Origin: Flavobacterium terrae | GTDB lineage: Bacteria > Bacteroidota > Bacteroidia > Flavobacteriales > Flavobacteriaceae | Assembly: GCF_900142035.1 (NCBI RefSeq) | Contig: NZ_FQZI01000001.1 | Span: forward strand, 372,001-436,000 | Length of the DNA: 64,000 nt | Reading direction: 5' to 3' | Shown here: positions 26,300 through 33,244 of the stretch, piece after piece | How the letters are laid out: the number at the start of each line of letters is the position of its first letter | Position numbering within the stretch: position 1 is the first letter of the stretch | Notes under the pieces: model-generated | What the model was told of the DNA's origin: nothing | Database searches by the model: none | What the model saw: only the letters and a program-made list of their open reading frames with translations | Position numbers and translations under genes: made by a program

Positions 26300-26708
26300 T
26301 TACGAATTAGATTTCAGTTTAGAAAATGAAGATTTATTTTCTACATGGATTGAGAATGTTGTTGATTCCGAAAGCAAATTTCTTGGTGAAATCTCATATA
26401 TATTTTGTGATGATGAATATTTATTAGAGATTAATCAGCAGTATTTAGATCATGACACTTTAACCGATATTATTAGTTTTGATTACACTCAAGATAATGT
26501 TATATCAGGTGATATTTTTATATCAATCGAAAGAGTCGAAGAAAATGCAAAAGACCTAAATATTGATTTTCAAGAAGAATTAAAAAGAGTAATGATTCAC
26601 GGAGTATTACATTATTGCGGATACAAAGATAAAACCGAATCAGATGAAATATTAATGAGATCTAAAGAAGATGAAAAAATTTCAATGTTTCACGTGAAAC
26701 ATTCTTAA
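26286..26708 (+). CDS. ybeY: Endoribonuclease YbeY
   Basis: A 140-residue YbeY/UPF0054 metal-dependent RNase involved in 16S rRNA 3' maturation and ribosome quality control. The conserved block 'LTDIISFDY' (residues 59-67) and the metal motif 'MIHGVLHYCGYKDKT' are present. Two metal-ligand histidines (His105, His109) are standard, whereas the third position of the H-x3-H-x5-H motif is Asp115; aspartate is, to my recollection, common in Bacteroidota. The last seven residues (MFHVKHS) are encoded by a parS-like palindrome, so the C-terminal tail is shaped by a DNA-binding site. The start overlaps the DUF4175 gene. Confidence 0.94.
   Translation: MINYNYELDFSLENEDLFSTWIENVVDSESKFLGEISYIFCDDEYLLEINQQYLDHDTLTDIISFDYTQDNVISGDIFISIERVEENAKDLNIDFQEELKRVMIHGVLHYCGYKDKTESDEILMRSKEDEKISMFHVKHS
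26684..26703. promoter_or_regulatory. parS-like ParB-binding palindrome 1
   Basis: The core TGTTTCACGTGAAACA at 26686-26701 is a full 16/16 match to the widely conserved parS consensus. It extends to a perfect 20-bp palindrome. It lies inside the ybeY coding region, spanning its last codons. Confidence 0.85.
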
Positions 26709-26716
26709 ACAACTTT

Positions 26717-26754
26717 AATTTATTTTCTGTTCCACGTGGAACAGAAAATAAATT
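26717..26754. promoter_or_regulatory. parS-like palindrome 2, embedded in a 38-bp perfect palindrome
   Basis: The core TGTTCCACGTGGAACA at 26728-26743 is a symmetrical parS variant. Perfect dyad symmetry extends to 38 bp (26717-26754). It lies 8 bp after the ybeY stop and could also form a transcription terminator hairpin. Confidence 0.85.
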
Positions 26755-26770
26755 TTATAATTAAAGCAAA

Positions 26771-26802
26771 AACTATATTGTTTCACGTGAAACAATATAG
26801 TT
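26771..26802. promoter_or_regulatory. parS-like palindrome 3, embedded in a 32-bp perfect palindrome
   Basis: The core TGTTTCACGTGAAACA at 26779-26794 is a full consensus match, and the perfect dyad runs 32 bp (26771-26802). It lies 22 bp upstream of the mnmG start codon, where ParB binding could affect mnmG expression. Confidence 0.88.
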
Positions 26803-26823
26803 GTAAAACACCGGAAGGAAAAT

Positions 26824-28695
26824 ATGTTTTTAGAAAAGTATGATGTTATAGTAGTTGGGGCTGGTCACGCAGGGTGCGAGGCTGCTGCTGCAGCTGCAAA
26901 TTTAGGATGTAAAACATTGTTGATTACAATGAGTCTTCAAAACATTGCTCAAATGTCTTGTAATCCTGCTATGGGAGGAATTGCAAAAGGGCAAATTGTT
27001 CGTGAGATTGATGCTCTTGGTGGTTATTCTGGTATTGTTTCTGATAAAACTGCTATTCAATTCAAGATGTTGAATAAATCAAAAGGTCCTGCAATGTGGT
27101 CACCTCGAGTTCAGTCTGATCGTATGCGTTTTTCGGAAGAATGGAGATTGATGTTAGAACAAACTCCTAATCTTGATTTTTACCAAGAAATGGTTTCGGG
27201 TATACTAACAGAAGGAGAAAAAGTAGTTGGAGTAAAAACCGCCATTGGACTTTCTATTTATGCTAGAACAGTTGTGCTTACTAATGGAACATTTTTAAAT
27301 GGATTAATTCATATTGGTGAAAAACAATTTGGAGGTGGTCGCGCAGGTGAAAGTGCTTCTTATGGAATTACTGAGGATTTAATCAAATTAGGTTTTCAAG
27401 CCGGCAGAATGAAAACTGGTACTCCTCCTCGAGTTGATGGTCGTTCTTTAGATTATTCTAAAATGCGTGTTGAGCCTGGTGATGAAAATCCTTCTAAGTT
27501 TTCGTATTCTAATATTACGAAGCCATTAACTGTTCAACGTGATTGTCATATGACGTATACATCACCTTTGGTTCATGAATTATTACGCGAAGGTTTTGAT
27601 CGTTCGCCTATGTTTAATGGTCGAATAAAATCTTTGGGTCCAAGATACTGTCCATCCATTGAAGATAAAATTAATCGATTTGCAGATAAAGATCGTCATC
27701 AACTTTTTGTTGAACCTGAAGGTTGGAATACAGTAGAAGTTTATGTAAATGGTTTTTCAACTTCGTTGCCAGAAGATGTTCAATTTAAAGCATTGCGTTC
27801 AGTAGAAGGTTTTGAAAATGTAAAATTCTTTAGAGCAGGTTATGCAATCGAATATGATTACTTCCCTCCTACGCAGTTAAAACATACTTTAGAGACCAAG
27901 TTAATTTCTGGTTTGTATTTTGCAGGACAAATTAACGGAACTACAGGTTATGAAGAAGCAGCTTCACAAGGATTGATGGCAGGTATTAATGCAGGTCTTA
28001 AAGCTCAAGATCGTGACGAGTTTACTTTAAAAAGAGACGAGGCATACATCGGTGTTCTTATTGATGATTTAATTACTAAAGGAACAGAAGAGCCTTATCG
28101 TATGTTCACTTCTCGTGCTGAGTATAGAACGTTGCTTCGACAAGATAATGCTGATTATCGTTTAACACCAATGTCGCACAAAATTGGTTTAGCTTCAGAT
28201 GATAGAATGCGACGCATGGAATATAAATTTAATGAGGCTGATAAAATGGTTAACTTTTTCAAAGAAACTTCTGTTTCAGTTGCAGAAGCCAATCCTGTTT
28301 TAGAAGCAAATGATAGTTCTACTATTTCTCAAGGAGATAAAATGTTTAAAATATTTTCTCGACCTCAAATCGACATGAATGATATGTTGCAATTTGAAAA
28401 AGTTGTTGACTATACTAAGGAGCATGATTTAGATACGGAAATTTTGGAGCAAGCAGAAATTCAAGTCAAGTACTCTGGTTATATCGAAAAAGAACGAACC
28501 AACGCAGAGAAGTTGCATCGCTTAGAAAATATACGCATCCCTGATAATTTTGATTATGATTCATTGAAATCATTATCATACGAAGCTCGTGAGAAATTAA
28601 AAAACATTAGACCAGTAACCATTTCTCAAGCATCAAGAATTAGTGGGGTTTCTCCTAATGATATTTCGGTGATGTTAGTCTATATGGGAAGGTAA
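26824..28695 (+). CDS. mnmG: tRNA uridine-34 5-carboxymethylaminomethyl modification enzyme MnmG
   Basis: A 623-residue FAD enzyme that acts with MnmE to install the carboxymethylaminomethyl group at wobble U34 of certain tRNAs. The FAD-binding motif is 'VIVVGAGHAGCEAAAAAANLG' (residues about 8-28). It has the family signatures 'SCNPAMGGIAKGQIVREIDALGG', 'MKTGTPPRVDGRSLDY' and 'GQINGTTGYEEAASQGLMAGINA', and the C-terminal helical domain with 'SRISGVSPNDISVMLVYMGR'. Length is typical. The gene is bracketed by parS-like sites. In many bacteria mnmG (gidA) lies close to the replication origin, which fits that context. Confidence 0.97.
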   Translation: MFLEKYDVIVVGAGHAGCEAAAAAANLGCKTLLITMSLQNIAQMSCNPAMGGIAKGQIVREIDALGGYSGIVSDKTAIQFKMLNKSKGPAMWSPRVQSDRMRFSEEWRLMLEQTPNLDFYQEMVSGILTEGEKVVGVKTAIGLSIYARTVVLTNGTFLNGLIHIGEKQFGGGRAGESASYGITEDLIKLGFQAGRMKTGTPPRVDGRSLDYSKMRVEPGDENPSKFSYSNITKPLTVQRDCHMTYTSPLVHELLREGFDRSPMFNGRIKSLGPRYCPSIEDKINRFADKDRHQLFVEPEGWNTVEVYVNGFSTSLPEDVQFKALRSVEGFENVKFFRAGYAIEYDYFPPTQLKHTLETKLISGLYFAGQINGTTGYEEAASQGLMAGINAGLKAQDRDEFTLKRDEAYIGVLIDDLITKGTEEPYRMFTSRAEYRTLLRQDNADYRLTPMSHKIGLASDDRMRRMEYKFNEADKMVNFFKETSVSVAEANPVLEANDSSTISQGDKMFKIFSRPQIDMNDMLQFEKVVDYTKEHDLDTEILEQAEIQVKYSGYIEKERTNAEKLHRLENIRIPDNFDYDSLKSLSYEAREKLKNIRPVTISQASRISGVSPNDISVMLVYMGR

Positions 28696-28704
28696 TTTTA
28701 AATT

Positions 28705-28720
28705 TGTTTCACGTGGAACG
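28705..28720. promoter_or_regulatory. parS-like site 4
   Basis: TGTTTCACGTGGAACG combines the left arm of site 1 and the right arm of site 2, with one end-base deviation. It lies 10 bp after the mnmG stop and 9 bp before the next start codon. Confidence 0.7.
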
Positions 28721-28728
28721 AGAATAAG

Positions 28729-28983
28729 ATGGCAAACTTTCAAGAAACTAAATTTTATATTTTAATAGTTATTGAAATCTTAATAATGTTTTTGTTTTTT
28801 ATTTTAAGAAAAACAGAAAAGAAAAGAGACAGAGATTTATTTAATAAAAATAAAAATTTTGAATTTGAAGATAAATTTAGATTTTGGAGATTGTATATTT
28901 TACCCTTTTTTGTATTTATTATAGTTTTGATTGAGATTTTTAATAAACTATATAATTATTTTTATTTTAATATTGATTTATAA
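28729..28983 (+). CDS. Small membrane protein of unknown function
   Basis: An 84-residue protein with two hydrophobic segments (residues about 8-26 and 52-77) separated by a strongly charged loop (KTEKKRDRDLFNKNKNFEFEDKF). No family is recognised. It sits between mnmG and a methyltransferase gene, immediately after a parS-like site. The ORF is AT-rich and short, so it could be spurious, but an ATG start and the clear two-helix pattern favour a real gene. Confidence 0.55.
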   Translation: MANFQETKFYILIVIEILIMFLFFILRKTEKKRDRDLFNKNKNFEFEDKFRFWRLYILPFFVFIIVLIEIFNKLYNYFYFNIDL

Positions 28984-28989
28984 TTTAAC

Positions 28990-29004
28990 GCTCAATTTTT
29001 GAGC
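28990..29004 (+). terminator. Weak hairpin after the small membrane protein
   Basis: Stem GCTCAA/TTGAGC with a 3-nt loop followed by TTTTGTTT. The stem is short, so termination may be partial. Confidence 0.45.
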
Positions 29005-29023
29005 TTTTGTTTAAAATAACATA

Positions 29024-29872
29024 ATGAATTTTTCAACACAAAATGTTTATATCAAAGTTCAAGATCATTCTGTATCTAAAGAAAACTTCGAATTATTGAT
29101 AGACGAAGACCTACAATTATTAAAAACCCACCCTCAACCAGAATTATCGGTTCTAGGGAAATATTACGAAAGCGATGATTATATTTCACATACAGATGCT
29201 AAACGTTCTGTGTTTGAAAAAATGTACCACTTAGTAAAATCATATTCTTTAAAAAAGAAAGTTGGTATTATTAATTCATATCATCCAGAAAAAGGAGCTT
29301 TATTAGATATTGGAGCTGGTACAGGTGACTTTTTAGCTATTGCCAAAGACTCTGGATGGAATATCACTGGCATTGAGCCTAATGAAAATGCTAAAAAGTT
29401 AGCCCTTTCTAAAGGAGTTTTGTTTGAAAAAGATATCGAAAGTATTGATAATCAGTTGTTTGATGTTATAACTATGTGGCATGTACTGGAACATGTACCT
29501 GATGTAACCCATCAAATCAAAGAATTAAAACGTTTGTTAAAACCTAACGGAACAATTATTATCGCTGTTCCTAATTACAAATCATTTGACGCTGAATATT
29601 ATGGAAAATTTTGGGCAGCTTATGATGTACCCAGACACCTTTGGCATTTTTCAAAAACAAGTATCGAAAAATTAGTTTCACGTGAAAATATGAAATTGAT
29701 TAAAATCTTACCAATGGTTTTTGATAGTTTTTACGTCTCTCTTTTATCTGAAAAATACAAAACTGGAAAAATGAATTTTTTTAACGCTTTTTGGATTGGT
29801 TTACGATCAAATTTAAAAGCAATTACTTCTAAAGAATTCTCATCTCATATTTATATCATAAAAAACAACTAA
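29024..29872 (+). CDS. Class I SAM-dependent methyltransferase
   Basis: A 282-residue methyltransferase of the Methyltransf_23 type. The SAM-binding motif I is 'ALLDIGAGTGDFLAIAKDSG' (residues about 91-110), followed by the acidic residue in 'ITGIEPNENAKKLA'. A later 'DVITMWHVLEHVPDVTHQI' corresponds to motif IV, and the C-terminal part contains 'PRHLWHFSKTSIEKL', often seen in enzymes acting on quinone- or sugar-like substrates. The substrate is not identifiable. A parS-like site (29674-29689) lies within the gene. Confidence 0.88.
   Translation: MNFSTQNVYIKVQDHSVSKENFELLIDEDLQLLKTHPQPELSVLGKYYESDDYISHTDAKRSVFEKMYHLVKSYSLKKKVGIINSYHPEKGALLDIGAGTGDFLAIAKDSGWNITGIEPNENAKKLALSKGVLFEKDIESIDNQLFDVITMWHVLEHVPDVTHQIKELKRLLKPNGTIIIAVPNYKSFDAEYYGKFWAAYDVPRHLWHFSKTSIEKLVSRENMKLIKILPMVFDSFYVSLLSEKYKTGKMNFFNAFWIGLRSNLKAITSKEFSSHIYIIKNN
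29674..29689. promoter_or_regulatory. parS-like site 5 (degenerate)
   Basis: AGTTTCACGTGAAAAT matches the parS consensus at 13 of 16 positions, with the entire central 12 bases TTTCACGTGAAA intact. It lies inside the methyltransferase coding region. Confidence 0.5.
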
Positions 29873-29903
29873 AACGTATTTTTATGCGTTTTAAAGGGAT
29901 TTT

Positions 29904-29928
29904 AAGGTGTTTTATGCAGAAACACCTT
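29904..29928 (+). terminator. Terminator of the methyltransferase gene
   Basis: Perfect 9-bp stem AAGGTGTTT/AAACACCTT with a 7-nt loop, followed by TCTTGTTTTT. A second, weaker hairpin AAAACG/CGTTTT precedes it. The rest of the 289-bp gap to 30162 is AT-rich with no further feature I can support. Confidence 0.75.
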
Positions 29929-30161
29929 TCTTGTTTTTAAAACGGTCTCTAATTGGATTTATTTATTTAGTTTTTCATTGTTAATAATTATGATTTTTAA
30001 ACGCACTATAAATTTTTATTATTATCTGTTTTAGAGTCAATTTTTTTGGCTTCTCTCCTATTTCAACTTTTTTGTCTATCGTAAAAAAACATTTGTCTTT
30101 CACTTTAAAATAAAAATTCTATTTTTACCAAAATTTAAAAAATTAACAACTTAAAATAAAA

Positions 30162-30740
30162 ATGAAGAAAATTGTAGTAATGGTTGCTGTGGTAATTTCG
30201 GCAATTGCATGTAATAAAACTCCAGATGCAAAAGAATTCAAAACAGCATACATCGATACTCAAAAATTGATGGAAGATTATACTGAAGCTAAAGAATTAG
30301 ACGAAAAGTATAAAACTAAAGGGGAAGTTATGGGTCGTGAGCTTGAAGTTGCTGCAAAAAAACTTAAAGCGGAGATGGATGGTTTTCAAAAAAACGCAAT
30401 GGCTAAAGGTCAAATGTGGGCACAACAAAAAGGTTCAGAATTGCAACAAAGAGAGCAACAATTAGGTTATGCTCAACAAGCAATGCTTCAACAATTACAA
30501 CAAGAAAGTGGCAAAGAATTAGATACTATTGTAAAGCAAGTAAAAGCCTTTATTAAAGACTATGGTAAACAAAAAGGGTATGATTATATCTACGGTACTG
30601 GTGATGCTGCTACTATTTTATATTCAAAAGATTCTTATGACATTACAGGTGAAGTAACAAAAGCTTTAAATGAAAAGTATGAAAGTAAAGCTAAAAAATC
30701 TGATTCTAAAGAAGAAACTAAGAAAGAAGATAAAAAGTAA
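30162..30740 (+). CDS. OmpH/Skp-family periplasmic chaperone-like lipoprotein
   Basis: A 192-residue exported protein with a probable lipobox (SAIAC, Cys17). The mature region fits the OmpH/Skp family: an early strand 'FKTAYIDTQKLMEDYTEAKELDEKY', then a long charged and glutamine-rich helical hairpin (about 45-125), and the terminal strand-helix 'VKAFIKDYGKQKGYDYIYGTG'. The C-terminus is a Lys/Glu/Ser tail (SKEETKKEDKK). Skp proteins hold unfolded outer-membrane proteins in the periplasm. The lipid anchor differs from soluble E. coli Skp. It is flanked by a strong terminator. Confidence 0.85.
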   Translation: MKKIVVMVAVVISAIACNKTPDAKEFKTAYIDTQKLMEDYTEAKELDEKYKTKGEVMGRELEVAAKKLKAEMDGFQKNAMAKGQMWAQQKGSELQQREQQLGYAQQAMLQQLQQESGKELDTIVKQVKAFIKDYGKQKGYDYIYGTGDAATILYSKDSYDITGEVTKALNEKYESKAKKSDSKEETKKEDKK

Positions 30741-30757
30741 TCTTAAATTATAGTTAT

Positions 30758-30788
30758 AAAAAAAGCGCTCATATAGAGCGCTTTTTTT
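30758..30788. terminator. Bidirectional terminator between the OmpH-like and DoxX-like genes
   Basis: Strong stem AAAAAGCGCTC/GAGCGCTTTTT flanked by A and T runs between convergent genes. Confidence 0.9.
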
Positions 30789-30803
30789 ATATGAATTATT
30801 TTT

Positions 30804-31187
30804 TTATTCTAATAAAAACATACCAATAACAGCCACAATAAAATAAATAGCAATGGTTCTAGCGCCGTCATAATCTTTTGCAACACGTTGGCCAAATAAT
30901 AACATTAATAATGTTACACATGAAACAAGTATCCCATAAGTTGCAAAAGTATCACTATTACTTATTTGTATTTCAATCATTCCAACAATACAAAGTAAGC
31001 CAGCAATTAGTTCAAGAATTAAAATAATTTTTAAGGAAAAATCCACTTTTCCATCAAAGAAAGTACCTTTAAAATGTTCTTTTAGCCAACTTAAATTACC
31101 TTGATAATCAGTGAATTTGTCATATCCTGCTTGTAAAAAAGTAATGGCTAAAAATAATAAAACAAGTAGTGAGGATAAATTGTGCAT
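30804..31187 (-). CDS. DoxX-like family membrane protein
   Basis: A 127-residue membrane protein with four hydrophobic segments (residues about 4-20, 48-68, 80-98, 108-126). The first helix is followed by 'QAGYDKFTDYQGNLSWLKEHF', the pattern of DoxX-like proteins, in which a helix is followed by a K-hydrophobic motif. The biochemical role is unknown; DoxX relatives are linked to quinone-dependent redox or stress systems. It lies 4 bp after the holB stop, so the two share a transcript. Confidence 0.75.
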   Translation of the reverse strand: MHNLSSLLVLLFLAITFLQAGYDKFTDYQGNLSWLKEHFKGTFFDGKVDFSLKIILILELIAGLLCIVGMIEIQISNSDTFATYGILVSCVTLLMLLFGQRVAKDYDGARTIAIYFIVAVIGMFLLE

Positions 31188-31191
31188 AAGT

Positions 31192-32340
31192 TTAGTTTTT
31201 GTGTATTAGACGGGTTAGTTTTATAGATAAATCGGTTAAAATAATTTTAGCATTTCCGTTACGTTCAATATGATAAACAGCATCATTTAGTTCTTTGTAA
31301 ATATCAGTAATATTATTACCAGTTATAAAAGGAGCAAATTTTTTCATGTCAAATCCTTGAATTCCAGATTCATAATATACTAATGGATCAGCTTGATAAT
31401 TTAATAATAAGGCTTGTCTAAACATGTCGGTACAAAAGTGTAAAAATTTCTTTTGCGTTTCTCTTCCTAATTTAGCTATATCTTCGCTCCAATTGATTAA
31501 ATCTTGAATAGCACTAGCATTTCCTTTAGCTCTAAAAGCAGCTCTTACCCAGATAACAAACCATTCTTCAAAAGGAGCATCTTCATTTACTTTTTGGCAT
31601 AATTGTAATGCTTTGTTGTAATTACCTTGAGATTTGTGTGCAATAAGCAAGGCTTCCCTCTCCCCTATACTTTCAAATTCAATCAAATGTTTAGCAATGG
31701 CTGATTCGCTTAGCTTTGGAAAATTGATAACTTGACATCTTGAGCGGATAGTTTGCAATATATCCTCTTCATTTTCAGATATTAAAATAAAAATTGTTCT
31801 ATCAGTCGGTTCTTCTAAAAGTTTTAATAATTTATTGGATGCAGCAATATTCATTTTATCTGCCATCCAAATAATCATGATTTTATAACCACCTTCATAG
31901 GATTTTAAAGATAAGGATTTTAATATTTCGGTAGCATCTTCGACTCTTATTTCACCTTGTTTATTTCCCACACCAAGTTTATCATACCAATCAAACAAGC
32001 TTCCGTAAGGTTTTTCAGTTAAAAATTCTCTCCATAAAGGTAGAAAATCTATGCTTTTAGGCTTAGATTTTACATCTTCGGTTGTAACTGTTGGATAAAC
32101 AAAATGAAGATCTGGATGTGAGAAGTTTTCAAATTTAAGATTACAGGCTTCGTTTCCATTGGTGTTTTCAGAACCTTTATTTTGGCATAAAATATATTGT
32201 GAATATGCAATTGCTGTTTGAAGAACTCCACTACCCTCTGAGCCTATAAATAATTGAGCATGAGGGATTCTACCATTATTAGTACTTACTAATAGGTGAT
32301 TTTTTATATGTTCGTGACCAACTATTTTTTTAAATAACAT
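31192..32340 (-). CDS. holB: DNA polymerase III subunit delta' (AAA+ clamp-loader component)
   Basis: A 382-residue clamp-loader subunit of the RuvB/delta'/gamma fold. The N-terminus 'MLFKKIVGHEHIKNHLLVSTNNGRIPHAQLFIG' is typical, and the P-loop is degenerate (GSEGSGVLQ), as in delta' subunits that do not hydrolyse ATP. Sensor-type segments include 'GGYKIMIIWMADKMNIAASNKLLKLLEEP' and 'FILISENEEDILQTIRSRCQVINFP', the latter with the SRC motif. It loads the sliding clamp during replication. Start at 32340; its upstream region is shared with the divergent leader of the surface locus. Confidence 0.92.
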   Translation of the reverse strand: MLFKKIVGHEHIKNHLLVSTNNGRIPHAQLFIGSEGSGVLQTAIAYSQYILCQNKGSENTNGNEACNLKFENFSHPDLHFVYPTVTTEDVKSKPKSIDFLPLWREFLTEKPYGSLFDWYDKLGVGNKQGEIRVEDATEILKSLSLKSYEGGYKIMIIWMADKMNIAASNKLLKLLEEPTDRTIFILISENEEDILQTIRSRCQVINFPKLSESAIAKHLIEFESIGEREALLIAHKSQGNYNKALQLCQKVNEDAPFEEWFVIWVRAAFRAKGNASAIQDLINWSEDIAKLGRETQKKFLHFCTDMFRQALLLNYQADPLVYYESGIQGFDMKKFAPFITGNNITDIYKELNDAVYHIERNGNAKIILTDLSIKLTRLIHKN

Positions 32341-32755
32341 TCAATAATTTTAATTTATGTAAAAGTAATTAAGAAATCAATTGTTAGTGTTTTTGTTAAT
32401 AAAAAAATCAAAAGATTGTTTTTTTAAGCTTTGTTTAAAATAAAAAAACATAAAAAGTATTCAAAATTAATGAGTTATAAAAAAAAATGTATACTTTTGT
32501 AGCCGATGAAGTAAAAAAATAATCGATGAAATGCATGTTTTTGATTTTTTTTACATATTTTTAACAAAACAAAAAATTTTGGCACGCTTTTGGTTAGTTA
32601 GTTCTAAAAATAAATGCATTATTTTTTATAAATGATTTAAATGAAATAAACAAGGAGTTTTGAGTTTTTTTATAAAAAAGTTTTTAAAAACTTGTTTTTT
32701 CAATTTAAAGGCCTATTTTTGAACTATTAGATTAACTAATTAAAATTACAACCAC
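32341..32755. other. Gene-free leader region between holB and the surface-protein locus
   Basis: 415 bp without a plausible ORF. It contains a -7-type box TACTTTTG at 32492-32499, two CGATGAA copies shortly after it (at about 32504 and 32523), and a TTGGCACG element at 32579-32586 followed by CTTTTGG, which resembles a sigma-54 -24/-12 pair with spacing one base short. The distance from the first box to the ATG at 32756 would give a leader of about 250 nt. The promoter assignment is tentative. Confidence 0.4.
32492..32499 (+). promoter_or_regulatory. -7 promoter box, candidate start of a long leader
   Basis: TACTTTTG within TATACTTTTGTAG is a good match to TAnnTTTG. It lies about 257 bp before the next start codon. 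Confidence 0.4.
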
Positions 32756-33193
32756 ATGAAGAAAATTATCTTTTTTGGACTATTTACACTTTTTGCACTT
32801 AATGTTAATGCTCAGGCTAAAGGAAAGCCTCAAAGTATTATCAGTACAGGGGCTTCAATGAGAAAGTTTCATGAAAAAAGCGAGCTTGAGACTATGCAAA
32901 AAGGACAACTTTTAGAATTATACATCGAGAGAATTAAAGTTCTTGTAAATACTTTACCGTACATCGCATTAACAACAAAACCAGGTGTTACAATGCAAGA
33001 TGTTGGTATTCCTGAAAGCACAGAGAATAGTAAATTTCTTGATTCACAAAAAGAAAATACATTAAACTTTTTAAACGCAACTGTTGAATTTCAAAAGCGT
33101 ATGACTCCATATGCAGATAAAGGAAATCTTATTTCTTCTATCTTGTACTATGAATCAATGCTTAGAGAGCTTAATCAGTTGAATGAGCAATAA
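32756..33193 (+). CDS. Secreted helical protein of unknown function at the head of the spr-like locus
   Basis: A 145-residue exported protein with signal peptide (residues 1-20, ending NVNAQ). The mature part is mostly helical with no cysteine ('GQLLELYIERIKVLVNTLPY', 'ENTLNFLNATVEFQKRMTPY'), and no family is recognised. It stands 51 bp upstream of the beta-helix protein gene and is on the same strand as the whole gliding/adhesion locus, so it may be expressed with it. Function is unknown. Confidence 0.75.
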   Translation: MKKIIFFGLFTLFALNVNAQAKGKPQSIISTGASMRKFHEKSELETMQKGQLLELYIERIKVLVNTLPYIALTTKPGVTMQDVGIPESTENSKFLDSQKENTLNFLNATVEFQKRMTPYADKGNLISSILYYESMLRELNQLNEQ

Positions 33194-33244
33194 AAAATAA
33201 ATATTATTTGAGTAATTTAGTACTAACACTCTAACCCAAATCCC

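Noticed and set aside
29873-30161. Second origin candidate or small RNA in the gap after the methyltransferase gene
   Set aside because: Only one TGTTAATAA box is present and the visible hairpins are explained by termination.
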